A DNA stretch of 64,000 nt from Microbacteriaceae bacterium VKM Ac-2854 (GTDB lineage: Bacteria; Actinomycetota; Actinomycetes; Actinomycetales; Microbacteriaceae): positions 124,001 through 188,000 of the forward strand of contig JABMLH010000001.1 of the NCBI GenBank assembly GCA_013205085.1, read 5' to 3'. The notes beneath the pieces were generated by a model. That model ran no database searches. It saw only the letters and a program-made list of their open reading frames with translations, and was not told the DNA's origin. Shown here piece by piece: positions 42,179 to 50,371 of this stretch. The stretch's first letter is position 1. Each line of letters opens with the position of its first letter. The position numbers and the translations under genes were made by a program.

Positions 42179-43432
42179 ATGACCCTGCTCGACACCCCCA
42201 CCGGCACCGAGTTCTTCCCGACGCTGAGCCTCGCCGAGCGCGACCGGCGCTGGGCCGCCGTCCGCACGCTGATGAGCGCCAACGGCGTCGACGCCCTGAT
42301 CGTCTTCGGTCAGGGCCGCAACGCCAACGACTCCTACCTCACCAACGAGGAGGCGCACGCGACGGTGCTCTTCACCCAGACGGAGGAGCCGCTGCAGCTG
42401 GTCGGCGACGTACCGATCAACCGCTACGACGGAGCCGGCGCCCGCTACGAGCGCTGGACCGATTCCTGGCTGCACGGCAACCCGATCGCGAACCTGATCA
42501 GCAGCCTCGATGAGCGCGGACTGACCGGCGCGACGCTGGGCATCGTCGGCCTCTCCTCCCGCGCCGTCGGCCAGTGGTCCGGCGTGATCCCCTTCTCCAC
42601 CTGGAACCGCGTGCTCGACGCACTGCCGAACGCAACCTTCGTCGACGTCTCGGAGGCGTTCGAGATCCTCACCCTCGTCAAGAGCGAGGAGGAGCAGGAG
42701 ATGGTGCGCAAGGCCGCGCAGCTGGGCGAGGCCGCGTCGGCCGCCTACCTCGCGGCCTCCGGCGTCGGCGTGCTCGAGAGCGTGCCGACGGCCGCCGCGG
42801 TGAACGCGATCATGGCCGGCGGCGGCTGGATGCGCGCCCCGTTCATCCTGGAGCGCGCCGGCGCCCACCGCTTCGGCTGGGGCCAGCCGGAGTGGTTCGG
42901 CATGGGCGGCAAGCCGCACGTGCTGCAGAAGGGCGACTCGATCGCCTCCGAGCTGTTCGCGTTCTACGGCGGCTTCGAGTCGCAGCAGCAGATCGACGTG
43001 TCGATCGGGGAGCCGGATGCGCTGCTGCGCGAGCTGGAGGACATCTGCCTGCAGTCGTACCACGCGGGCCTGGAGGCGCTGCGCCCTGGCCTGCGCTTCG
43101 CCGAGCTCGCCGAGATCATGGACGAGCCGCTGCGCCGCAACAAGGTGTGGAACACGGGCCCGATGGTGCAGACCGTCGCCCCAGTGATCTTCAACAGCAG
43201 CACCCGACTCAACCCCGAGGTCGACCCGGCTCTGGGTCACCTGCCCAAGCTGCCCTCGGGTGTGGGCCTGGACGGCGACTTCGAGATCACCGAAGGCGTC
43301 GCCTTCGCCTGGGAGCCCAACGCCCTGCGCGACGGCAAACGCGTCTGCATCGGCGGCACGGTGCTGCTCTCCTCCCGCGGAGTCGAAGAACTGAACACGA
43401 TCCCGAACCGCCTCCAGGTGGTGCCCGCGTGA
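42179..43432 (+). CDS. M24-family 'pita-bread' protein with altered metal ligands
   Basis: 417 residues. The N-terminal creatinase-like domain (RWAAVRTLMSANGVDALIVFG...) and the C-terminal M24 fold match Xaa-Pro peptidase/creatinase relatives. However, the usual metal ligands are lost: where D...D are expected (residues 253-275) the sequence is GDSIASELFAFYGGFESQQQID, and the usual HG.GH region reads VWNTGPMVQTVAPV. His230 (GAHRFGWG) is a possible catalytic base, as in metal-free creatinase. A hydrolase of a guanidino or cyclic amide compound is plausible; peptidase action is unlikely. Confidence 0.8.
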   Translation: MTLLDTPTGTEFFPTLSLAERDRRWAAVRTLMSANGVDALIVFGQGRNANDSYLTNEEAHATVLFTQTEEPLQLVGDVPINRYDGAGARYERWTDSWLHGNPIANLISSLDERGLTGATLGIVGLSSRAVGQWSGVIPFSTWNRVLDALPNATFVDVSEAFEILTLVKSEEEQEMVRKAAQLGEAASAAYLAASGVGVLESVPTAAAVNAIMAGGGWMRAPFILERAGAHRFGWGQPEWFGMGGKPHVLQKGDSIASELFAFYGGFESQQQIDVSIGEPDALLRELEDICLQSYHAGLEALRPGLRFAELAEIMDEPLRRNKVWNTGPMVQTVAPVIFNSSTRLNPEVDPALGHLPKLPSGVGLDGDFEITEGVAFAWEPNALRDGKRVCIGGTVLLSSRGVEELNTIPNRLQVVPA

Positions 43433-44601
43433 GTCAGACCGCACTCCGCGTCGGTCCGGCCACCCTCGTCGAGGGGGCCGCGACCGGCCCCCTCGCGGGC
43501 ACCGGTACCGTGGTGAAGGACCTCTTCGACGTGGCAGGCCAGCGCACCGGCGCCGGCAATCCGGATTGGCTGGCCGCCGCCGCCGTCAACGAGTCCAGCG
43601 CCTGGGCGGTGCAGGCGCTGGTCGACGCGGGGGCCGGGGTGATCGGCATCGCGCACAGCGACGAGCTGGCGTTCAGCCTCTCGGGCACCAACGTGCACTA
43701 CGGCACTCCGCCGAATCCACGCGCGCCCGGACGCATCCCCGGCGGCTCGTCCAGCGGATCCGCCTCCGCCGTGGCGAGCGGCTTGGTGGACTACGCGCTG
43801 GCCACCGACACCGGCGGCTCCACCCGCATCCCCGCCTCGTACACCGGCACCTTCGGACTCCGGCCCACCCACGGCCGACTGCCGATGGATGGCGTGGTCG
43901 GCCTGGCGCCGCGCTACGACACCGTCGGCGTGCTCGCGTCGAGCGGAGAGTGGCTGCGTGCCGCCGGTTCCGTGCTGCTCGAAGCGGCGGGCGAGTCGCG
44001 CCCGGCCGAGCCGCTCTCGATGATCGTGCTCGCCACCGACTTGCTCGCGCTGGCCGATCCGGACACGGCGGAGGCGGTCTCGGTGGCCGCCGTGGCCCTG
44101 GCCGAGCGGCTCGGCGTGCCGATGGTGGTCCGCGAGTTCGTCGGAGCCGAGACGCTCGCGGACTGGAAGGCGCGTTTTATGGCCGGCCAGATGGCGGCGA
44201 TCTGGGCGACGCACGGCGAGTGGGTGACGGCGACGGATCCGTCCTTCGGCCCCGGGGTGGGCACGCGGATGAACGATGCGCGCGCCGCAGACCCTGATCG
44301 GCAGTACCTCGCCGACGAGGGGCGGACGCTGGTGCGCTCGGCGATCGACGCGGCGCTGCCGGCCGGCGCCGTGCTCGCGTTCGCCTCTGCCTCCGGCCCC
44401 GCTCCGCTGATCGAGTTGGATGCGGCGGCCAAGGGCGCGTTGCGCTCGCAGACGATCGGGATGACCTGTGTCGCCGGGCTCGGCGGCCTGCCCGCCGTGT
44501 CGCTGCCGCTGGCCGAGGTCGACGGCCTGCCCGTCGGACTCTGCCTGGTGGGCCGCCCGTTCGACGACGAGCTGCTGCTGCAGGTGGCCGCCGCCTCGTG
44601 A
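43429..44601 (+). CDS. Amidase signature family enzyme
   Basis: 390 residues, GTG start overlapping the M24 stop (GTGA). The catalytic triad is visible: Lys30 ([10 protein letters not shown]), cis-Ser in [15 protein letters not shown] (near residue 107), and nucleophile Ser131 ([14 protein letters not shown]). It hydrolyses a carboxamide to acid plus ammonia or amine. Its stop overlaps the next gene by 4 bp. Short compared with the 450-500 residues of many amidases, like AtzE/allophanate-type relatives. Confidence 0.9.
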   Translation: MSQTALRVGPATLVEGAATGPLAGTGTVVKDLFDVAGQRTGAGNPDWLAAAAVNESSAWAVQALVDAGAGVIGIAHSDELAFSLSGTNVHYGTPPNPRAPGRIPGGSSSGSASAVASGLVDYALATDTGGSTRIPASYTGTFGLRPTHGRLPMDGVVGLAPRYDTVGVLASSGEWLRAAGSVLLEAAGESRPAEPLSMIVLATDLLALADPDTAEAVSVAAVALAERLGVPMVVREFVGAETLADWKARFMAGQMAAIWATHGEWVTATDPSFGPGVGTRMNDARAADPDRQYLADEGRTLVRSAIDAALPAGAVLAFASASGPAPLIELDAAAKGALRSQTIGMTCVAGLGGLPAVSLPLAEVDGLPVGLCLVGRPFDDELLLQVAAAS

Positions 44602-45899
44602 CGAGCCTCATCCGCAACGCCCTGGTCGACGGCACGCTCGTCGACCTCGCCCTCGATGGCGGGGTGATCTCCGCGGTCCAGCCCGCGACCGACCCCGCGA
44701 GATGCCTCTTGTGTACGCCCGGCACGGCGTGTCGCGTACACAAGTGGCATGCCGCGGGGTCCGACATCGACGCCGCCGGGCGGGTGGTCGCCCGCGCGTT
44801 CGTGGAACCGCACCTGCACCTCGACAAGGCGTACCTCGGTACGCCCGAACAAGGCGGCACGCTGGCCGATGCGATCGCGGAGACCGCGCGACGCAAGGCC
44901 GCATTCACGGTGGCGGATGTGCGTGCGCGGGCGGAGCGGGTGCTGCGGCGCGCCGTCGCGCACGGCACAACGGCCGTGCGCGCGCACACCGAAGTCGACC
45001 CCGGCGTCGGGATGACCGGCGTCACCGCGATCGCCGAGCTGGCCGAGTCGGCGCGGTCGAGCATCCGGGTGCAGCTCGCGGTGTTCCCGCAGGAGGGCAT
45101 CCTCTGTCGGCCGGGGACGTGGGATCTGATGACCGAAGCACTGCGCCTGCCGGACGCGGTGGTCGGCGGTTGCCCCTACACGGAGTCGAGCGCTGCGGAT
45201 GCGCGCGCCCACGTCGACCTGGTACTCGACCTGGCCGAGCGGCTCGGGGTGCCCGCCGACCTGCACCTGGACTTCGCGGACGACGACGGCGACCCGCGCT
45301 TCGCGCTCGCCGGCTACCTGGCGGAGGCGGTGATCGGCCGGAGCCTGCAGGGTCGGGTCTCGATCGGACACGCCACCTCGCTCGGCTCGCTGAGCCCCCA
45401 GGCGCTGGCCCCGGTGCTGGAGCGCCTCGCGGAGGCCCGGGTCACCGTGGTCACGCTGCCCGCGACCGACCTCTACCTCGGCGGTCGCGCCGACGAGCGC
45501 AACGTGCGGCGCGGGCTCGCCCCGCTGCGTGCGCTCTGGGCGGCCGGTGTGCCGACGGCGGTGTCGTCGAACAACATCCGCAACGCCTTCACGCCGACCG
45601 GCGACGCGGACCCGCTCGACATCGGGTTGTTGCTGGCGCGGGTCGGTCACCTCTCGTCAGTCGCGGAGTTCGAACGGGTGCTGGCCATGACTCGGCGAGC
45701 CGACGTGCTCGATCCCGGCGCACCGACCGGAGTCGTCGTCGGTGCTCCCGCCGACCTCGTACTGTTCGACACGACCGACGCCGCCGCGCTGCTGGTGGAC
45801 CAGCCGGGCCGTGTCGCGGTTCTGCGCGCGGGCACTGTCGTCTACGCGGAGGAGCGCTCGACGGTGTGGCCGGGGTGGGTCGGGCGCGGGACGGAGTGA
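44598..45899 (+). CDS. Cytosine deaminase-like amidohydrolase with in-frame palindrome insert
   Basis: 433 residues, GTG start overlapping the amidase stop. Metal motifs: EPHLHLDKAY (His72, His74), RAHTEVDP, DLHLDFADDD, SIGHATSLG and SSNNIRNAF, where Asn replaces the usual Asp of SDN. Aligned with the first amidohydrolase of the operon, it carries about 25 extra residues (31-55) in the N-terminal sandwich, encoded by family A palindrome copy 4. Its last codons and stop lie in a half copy of family B. The Asn substitution and the insert may mean altered or lost activity. Confidence 0.83.
   Translation: MTSLIRNALVDGTLVDLALDGGVISAVQPATDPARCLLCTPGTACRVHKWHAAGSDIDAAGRVVARAFVEPHLHLDKAYLGTPEQGGTLADAIAETARRKAAFTVADVRARAERVLRRAVAHGTTAVRAHTEVDPGVGMTGVTAIAELAESARSSIRVQLAVFPQEGILCRPGTWDLMTEALRLPDAVVGGCPYTESSAADARAHVDLVLDLAERLGVPADLHLDFADDDGDPRFALAGYLAEAVIGRSLQGRVSIGHATSLGSLSPQALAPVLERLAEARVTVVTLPATDLYLGGRADERNVRRGLAPLRALWAAGVPTAVSSNNIRNAFTPTGDADPLDIGLLLARVGHLSSVAEFERVLAMTRRADVLDPGAPTGVVVGAPADLVLFDTTDAAALLVDQPGRVAVLRAGTVVYAEERSTVWPGWVGRGTE
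44697..44755. repeat. 59-bp palindrome, family A copy 4, inside a coding gene
   Basis: GCGAGATGCCTCTTGTGTACG / CGTACACAAGTGGCATGCCGC, with GACCCC and GGGGTC extending the stem (44691-44761). Relative to copy 1 the inner pair C-G has become G-C in both arms, a compensatory change. The element is read through in frame and has no stop in that frame. It would place a 21-bp hairpin in the mRNA about 100 nt after the start codon. Confidence 0.92.
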
Positions 45900-45909
45900 C
45901 AACCCCCTT
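45888..45909. repeat. Half copy of family B at the end of the amidohydrolase gene
   Basis: GGGACGGAGTGACAACCCCCTT matches the right arm of the family B palindrome; no left arm is present. The TGA at 45897-45899 that ends the amidohydrolase gene is part of the element (GAGTGACAA), so the repeat supplies the last codons and the stop. Confidence 0.8.
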
Positions 45910-45981
45910 CCTCCGGCAAAACGACAAATGTCGGACGCCGGTATTGCGCATGTGCTGACATGACGCCTACGATGGCGAAAG

Positions 45982-46002
45982 CCAACCGGCGGTTGGTATT
46001 TA
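45982..46002 (+). promoter_or_regulatory. Operator/promoter of the GPH symporter gene
   Basis: CCAACCG-G-CGGTTGG (45982-45996) is a perfect 15-bp inverted repeat directly followed by TATTTA (45997-46002), a -10 box 23 bases before the ATG. The dyad therefore occupies the -35/-10 spacer, a repressor position. The TetR protein encoded downstream is the obvious candidate. Confidence 0.6.
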
Positions 46003-46025
46003 GTCACTGACTCAAGGAGGCGTCG

Positions 46026-47306
46026 ATGTCGTCGAAGATGACGGACCCTGTAGCACCAGCACCATTCACCACCCCGGTCAGCACCGAGCGCGTGTCGAAG
46101 GTCTACATGTGGGCGCTCGGCGCCGCGCAGTTCGGCCTCTTCATCGCCCTGCTCGCCCCGGTCTACGTCACCATGCAGCTCAAGGCGCAGGAGATCAACC
46201 CGGACGACCCGGCGAGCATCATCGCCACCGTCCTGCCGATCGGCGCCCTCGGTGCGCTGTTCGCGAATCCGCTCGCCGGCGCGCTGAGCGACCGCACCCG
46301 CACCCGCTGGGGCCGGCGTCGGCCGTGGCTGGTCGGTGGTGTCCTCGCCTTCCTCGGCTCGCTGGTCTGGCTCGGCTTCTCGAACGACGTGCTGATGCTC
46401 ACCCTCGGCTGGCTGCTCTGCCAGATCGCCGCGAACTCCGTCTTCGCCGCCCTGACCGCGAGCTTCGCCGACAACGTGCCGTTCGTGCAGCGCGGCGCCG
46501 CCTCCTCCGTGATCGCCCTCGCCCAGAACCTCGCCGTGCTCGCCGGCACCTACCTCGCCGTTGTGCTGGTCGGCGACCTGCCGATGCTGTTCATCGCTCC
46601 GGGCATCTTCGCCGTGGTGCTCGTGCTGGTCTACGCCTTCGTCGCGAAGGACGAGCTGCCGAACTACGAGCTGAAGAAGTTCACCTTCCTGAACCTGATC
46701 TCGTCCTTCTGGACCAACCCGTTCAAGAACCCCGATTTCGGTTTCGCCTGGTGGTCGCGCTTCCTGATCATCTTCGCGACGTTCATGTTCACCACCTACC
46801 GCCTGCTCTACATGCAGGACCACATCGGCATGGGCGCCGTCGAGGCCACCCAGGCCGTCGCGTTCGGTGTGCTGCTGTACACGATCGCCCTGCTGATCAG
46901 TTCCGCCTTCTCCGGCTGGGCCTCCGACAAGCTCGGCCGCCGCAAGATCTTCGTGGGCGGCTCGACCGCGCTGTTCGCCGTCGGCCTCATCCTGCTGGTC
47001 ACCACCGACACGCTGGCGATGTTCTACGTCGCCGAGATCGTGATGGGCTTCGCCTACGGCATCTACGCCGCCGTCGACACCGCCCTGATCGTGGATGTGC
47101 TGCCCAACGCCGACCGTCCCGGCAAGGACCTGGGCGTGGTCAACATCGCCAACGCCCTGCCGCAGTCGCTCGCCCCCGCCTTCGCCGGCTTCCTGCTCAG
47201 CATCGGCGGCGTCGGCTCCGGCAACTACGTGCTGATGCTCTGGGGCGCCGGAATCATCGGCATCCTCGGCGCGCTCGCGATCATCCCGATCAAGCGCGTC
47301 CGCTAA
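46026..47306 (+). CDS. MFS symporter of the GPH (glycoside-pentoside-hexuronide) type
   Basis: 426 residues and 12 predicted helices. NPLAGALSDRTRTRWGRRRPWLVGG is the GPH cytoplasmic loop motif, and the second-half loop has SGWASDKLGRRKIFVGG. It probably imports a glycoside or sugar acid with a cation. AAGGAGG (46014-46020) precedes the ATG. It follows the 12-gene operon by 126 bp with its own operator. Confidence 0.88.
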   Translation: MSSKMTDPVAPAPFTTPVSTERVSKVYMWALGAAQFGLFIALLAPVYVTMQLKAQEINPDDPASIIATVLPIGALGALFANPLAGALSDRTRTRWGRRRPWLVGGVLAFLGSLVWLGFSNDVLMLTLGWLLCQIAANSVFAALTASFADNVPFVQRGAASSVIALAQNLAVLAGTYLAVVLVGDLPMLFIAPGIFAVVLVLVYAFVAKDELPNYELKKFTFLNLISSFWTNPFKNPDFGFAWWSRFLIIFATFMFTTYRLLYMQDHIGMGAVEATQAVAFGVLLYTIALLISSAFSGWASDKLGRRKIFVGGSTALFAVGLILLVTTDTLAMFYVAEIVMGFAYGIYAAVDTALIVDVLPNADRPGKDLGVVNIANALPQSLAPAFAGFLLSIGGVGSGNYVLMLWGAGIIGILGALAIIPIKRVR

Positions 47307-47315
47307 GGGACGGTA

Positions 47316-47376
47316 GGAGGGGGTTGTCACTCCGTCCCACGTTTCGTGGGACGGAGTGACAACCCCCTCCTTTTTT
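47316..47376. terminator. Family B palindrome copy 2, acting as terminator between convergent genes
   Basis: GGA-GGGGGTTGTCACTCCGTCCCA...TGGGACGGAGTGACAACCCCC-TCC; the core is 47319-47367 with perfect 21-bp arms. A T6 run (47371-47376) follows on the plus strand, so it is a good intrinsic terminator for the symporter gene. The TetR stop TTA complement (47375-47377) overlaps the T run. Confidence 0.9.
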
Positions 47377-47980
47377 ACGCGCTCAGGAGTTGCTCGAGCA
47401 GTTCGAGGGAGGCCTCCATGTCGACCTCGGGTTCGAGCAGCCATTGGATCTGCAGGCCGTCGGAGGCGCCGATGATCAGGGCGGCGACGGCAGCGGGATC
47501 GACGTCGGCGCGGATGCGGCCCTCGCGCTGCTCGGTCGTGACCTGCTCGGTGAGCTCGCGGCGCAGCCGGGCGAAGCGGGCGCTGAAGTGCTGCTGGGCG
47601 TCGTCGTGGCCGTCCTCCAAGGCGCTCGCGACGAGCGTGGAGTAAAGCTGCACGAGCCCGGGGACGCCGCGGTTGCGCCGAGCCGCGGCGGTCATCCCGG
47701 CGACGGGGGAGTCGCGCTCCGGCACCGGCTTGTGCTCGCGCAGCTTCTCCTCCGCGGCGCGGAAGACCTCGACCAGGAGTTGCTCGCGCGACGCGAAGTA
47801 GTGCAGCAGGGCCGCGTGCGAGACGCCGATCGCCTCGGCGATCGCCCGCAGCGAGGTGCCGTTGGCGCCCCGTTCGGCGAAGACCTCGATCGCCCGGTCC
47901 AGGATCTCCTGCCGGCGCGCGACGCCCTTGGCGTAGGTGCCGCTGCGGCCGGTTCTGGAGGGTGCACTGTCACTGGGCAT
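47375..47980 (-). CDS. TetR-family transcriptional regulator
   Basis: 201 residues. HTH: ARRQEILDRAIEVFAERGANGTSLRAIAEAIGVSHAALLHYFASREQLLVEVF (residues about 21-73). The ligand-binding half resembles BetI-type TetR_C domains. Convergent to the symporter and divergent from the isomerase/dehydrogenase pair; palindromes before both units are candidate operators. It probably controls both in response to a sugar or related inducer. Confidence 0.9.
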   Translation of the reverse strand: MPSDSAPSRTGRSGTYAKGVARRQEILDRAIEVFAERGANGTSLRAIAEAIGVSHAALLHYFASREQLLVEVFRAAEEKLREHKPVPERDSPVAGMTAAARRNRGVPGLVQLYSTLVASALEDGHDDAQQHFSARFARLRRELTEQVTTEQREGRIRADVDPAAVAALIIGASDGLQIQWLLEPEVDMEASLELLEQLLSA

Positions 47981-48011
47981 GCGGCCATCCTAGGTGCGGG
48001 GACGGCCGCCG

Positions 48012-48046
48012 AACAGAAAAAACCTCCGTCCGTAGGTTTTTCTGTT
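48012..48046. promoter_or_regulatory. Candidate TetR operator in the divergent region
   Basis: AACAGAAAAAACCT (48012-48025) and AGGTTTTTCTGTT (48034-48046) form a nearly perfect inverted repeat (one extra A) around CCGTCCGT, AT-rich against a GC-rich background. It lies between the tetR start (47980) and the isomerase start (48115). The size and position suit a TetR-type dimer-of-dimers site. Confidence 0.65.
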
Positions 48047-48114
48047 AGCCTCGGCATCACCCGCCTCGGAGCCGCTGCCGGGTCTGACGATGACGTTGTG
48101 AAAGAAGGACACGG

Positions 48115-48927
48115 GTGACGACACCGACCATCTCGCTCCAGCTCTACTCGGTGAACGACATCCTGGTGCAGGACATCGACGCCACCCTCGCCCGTCTCGC
48201 CGGGATCGGCCTCACCACTGTCGAGGCCTTCGACTTCGTGAGCCGCGCCGACGAGCTCGCCGCCGCGTTCATCCGCCACGGCCTCACCGCGAAGACCGGC
48301 CACGCCTTCATCGCCTCCGAGAGCGTCGCGCGGCCGGATGGCACGACCATCGCCGCCCCGACGCACGACGAGGTGTTCACCGCCGCGAAGACGCTCGGCA
48401 TCGACACCGTGTTCGACCCCTACGTCGCGCCGGAGCGCTGGACCAGCCTCGCCGACATCGAGGAGACCGCGCGCCTGCTCAACGCGGCCGCCGCCTCCGC
48501 CGCCGTGCACGGACTCCGCGTGGGGTACCACAATCACGCCCACGAGATCCAGAGCGCGATCGACGGGCGGATCGCGCTGGAGGTCTTCGCCGATCTGCTC
48601 GACCCCGCCGTGGTGCTGGAGGTCGACCTCTACTGGGCCGCCCTCGGAGCCGCGGACGTGCCCGAGTTGCTCACCCGCCTCGGCGACCGGGTGATCGCGG
48701 TGCACGTGAAGGACGGCACCCTCGACTCCGAGCCGACCGAGGACTTCGCGCTGCCCACCGACCAGGTACCGGCCGGCCAGGGCGCCGTGCCGCTGGCAGC
48801 CGCGCTCGCCGCCGCTGCGACCATCGAATACGCCGTGATCGAGTTCGACGCCTACCCGGGCGGCGACATCATCGACGGCATCGCCGCCAGCTACGCCTGG
48901 CTGACCGAGCAAGGACTGAATTCATGA
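48115..48927 (+). CDS. Sugar phosphate isomerase/epimerase-like TIM-barrel protein
   Basis: 270 residues from a GTG. The xylose isomerase-like fold appears in ISLQLYSVNDILVQDIDATLARLAGIGLTTVEAF, then VGYHNHAHEI (His/Glu), LEVDLYWAALGAAD (Glu, Asp), VIAVHVKDG (His, Lys/Asp) and YAVIEFDAY (Glu), the metal ligand pattern. Length is standard, unlike the two 356-363-residue proteins upstream. Coupled by ATGA to the Gfo/Idh/MocA gene, an association common in inositol and 3-keto-glycoside catabolism. Confidence 0.88.
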   Translation: MTTPTISLQLYSVNDILVQDIDATLARLAGIGLTTVEAFDFVSRADELAAAFIRHGLTAKTGHAFIASESVARPDGTTIAAPTHDEVFTAAKTLGIDTVFDPYVAPERWTSLADIEETARLLNAAAASAAVHGLRVGYHNHAHEIQSAIDGRIALEVFADLLDPAVVLEVDLYWAALGAADVPELLTRLGDRVIAVHVKDGTLDSEPTEDFALPTDQVPAGQGAVPLAAALAAAATIEYAVIEFDAYPGGDIIDGIAASYAWLTEQGLNS

Positions 48928-50063
48928 CTTTCGAACCCCTCGGCTCCGGAACCGTCGGCGTCGCCTTCATCGGTGCCGGCAACATCTCCGACCAGTACCT
49001 GAGCAACCTCGTCACGTTCCCCGACGTCGAGGTGCTGATCATCGCCGACCTCGACCAGGACCGCGCCAAGGCCCAGGCCGAGAAGTACGGCGTGCCCGCG
49101 TTCGGCACGACCGAGGACGTGCTCGCGCACCCCGGCGTCGAGATCGTGATCAACCTGACGATCCCGGCCGTGCACGCCGAGATCTCCTCCGCGATCATCG
49201 CCGCCGGCAAGAACGTCTGGAGCGAGAAGCCGATCGCGGTCACCCGCGAGAGCGCCCTCGCGCTGCTCGCGCAGGCGGATGCGGCCGGCCTGCGCGTCGG
49301 CATCGCGCCGGACACGGTGCTCGGCCCCGGCATCCAGACCGCGAAGCGGGCGATCGAGGCGGGCGCGATCGGGCGTCCGCTGTTCGCGCAGACCTCGATG
49401 CAGTGGCAGGGCCCCGACCTGTTCCACCCGAGCCCCGCGTTCCTGTTCGCGAACGGCGGCGGGCCGCTGTTCGACATGGGGCCCTACTACTTCACCGCGC
49501 TGGTGCAGATCTTCGGGCCCATCGCCACCGTCGGCGCCCTCGGCCTGAAGGCGCACGAGCAGCGCACGATCAAGGCCGGGCCGGATGCGGGCGCGACGTT
49601 CCCGGTAGAGGTGCCCTCGACCGTGAGCGTGCTGGCGCAGTTCGAGCGCGGCGGCCAGGCCACGAACCTGCTCAGCTTCGACTCGCCGCTGTTCCGCCAC
49701 GGCGTCTTCGAGATCTCGGGCACCGAGGGCACCATCGTGCTGCCGGACCCGAACACCTTCTCGGGCCGCGTCGCGATCGTGCGCCCGCTGACCGAGCTGG
49801 CGCTGCCGATCGAGCAGGAGTGGCTCGAGGTCGAGGAGGAGGGTGTGGTCTCCGGCCGCGGTCTCGGCGTGCTCGACATGGCCCGCGCCATCCGCACCGG
49901 CCGGCCGCACCTCGCCACCGGCGAGCTCGGCTACCACGTGCTCGATGCGCTGGTCGCGATCGAGGAGTCGGCCGCCACGGGCGCCTTCGTGCCGGTCGCG
50001 TCGACCGTCGAGCCGATCGGCTCCGTGCCCGTCGACTTCGACCCCCTGGCGAGGACCCTGTAG
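48924..50063 (+). CDS. Gfo/Idh/MocA family NAD(P)-dependent oxidoreductase
   Basis: 379 residues. VGVAFIGAGNISDQYLSNL is the Rossmann motif (GxGxxx), SEKPIAVTRESALALL is the family EKP motif, and GGGPLFDMGPYYFTAL carries the catalytic Asp region (GGxxxDxGxH-like, with Tyr in place of His). It oxidises or reduces a cyclic polyol, sugar or keto-glycoside. Forms a pair with the isomerase upstream; a strong terminator follows at once. Confidence 0.9.
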   Translation: MTFEPLGSGTVGVAFIGAGNISDQYLSNLVTFPDVEVLIIADLDQDRAKAQAEKYGVPAFGTTEDVLAHPGVEIVINLTIPAVHAEISSAIIAAGKNVWSEKPIAVTRESALALLAQADAAGLRVGIAPDTVLGPGIQTAKRAIEAGAIGRPLFAQTSMQWQGPDLFHPSPAFLFANGGGPLFDMGPYYFTALVQIFGPIATVGALGLKAHEQRTIKAGPDAGATFPVEVPSTVSVLAQFERGGQATNLLSFDSPLFRHGVFEISGTEGTIVLPDPNTFSGRVAIVRPLTELALPIEQEWLEVEEEGVVSGRGLGVLDMARAIRTGRPHLATGELGYHVLDALVAIEESAATGAFVPVASTVEPIGSVPVDFDPLARTL

Positions 50064-50065
50064 GG

Positions 50066-50114
50066 AAAGGGTTGTCACTTTGTCGGCTACCCGCCGACAA
50101 AGTGACAACCCTTT
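50066..50114. terminator. Perfect 22-bp hairpin terminator (family B-related)
   Basis: AAAGGGTTGTCACTTTGTCGGC (50066-50087) pairs fully with its complement at 50093-50114, ending in CTTTT. The GGGTTGTCACT...AGTGACAACCC arms match family B, but the inner part is different (TTGTCGGC in place of CCGTCCCA). It starts 2 bp after the dehydrogenase stop. Confidence 0.9.
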
Positions 50115-50371
50115 TCTCCGGGTGACGGTCAAAGAACGTCGACCCGCTGAGGGACGGAGTGACAACCCCCTTCTTCTGCGTGTGCGCGGCGGCGGAATGG
50201 GCCGCGGCCGGGATGCTGAGGGGATGCCGGTCGGCGGATGCGCGGCGCAATCCCGGCCGGATCCGCGGGAATCCGCGGGTCGGAGCGGCGCAATAGAAAC
50301 GTGCGCTGGCGGTCTCGACGGCGTAACGGCGGGGGCGTTGTATTGAAGCGTCCGCCGAAGGGGAGTCAGCC
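50115..50371. repeat. Spacer with half family B copy and GCGGCGCAAT direct repeats
   Basis: A lone right arm of family B (GGGACGGAGTGACAACCCCC) starts at 50151. Further on, GCGGCGCAAT occurs twice (about 50239 and 50287) around a CCGCGGG-rich stretch. TATTGA near 50340, followed by AAGGGGAG (50357-50364), probably represents the promoter and ribosome site of the riboflavin kinase gene. No coding potential is seen. Confidence 0.5.
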
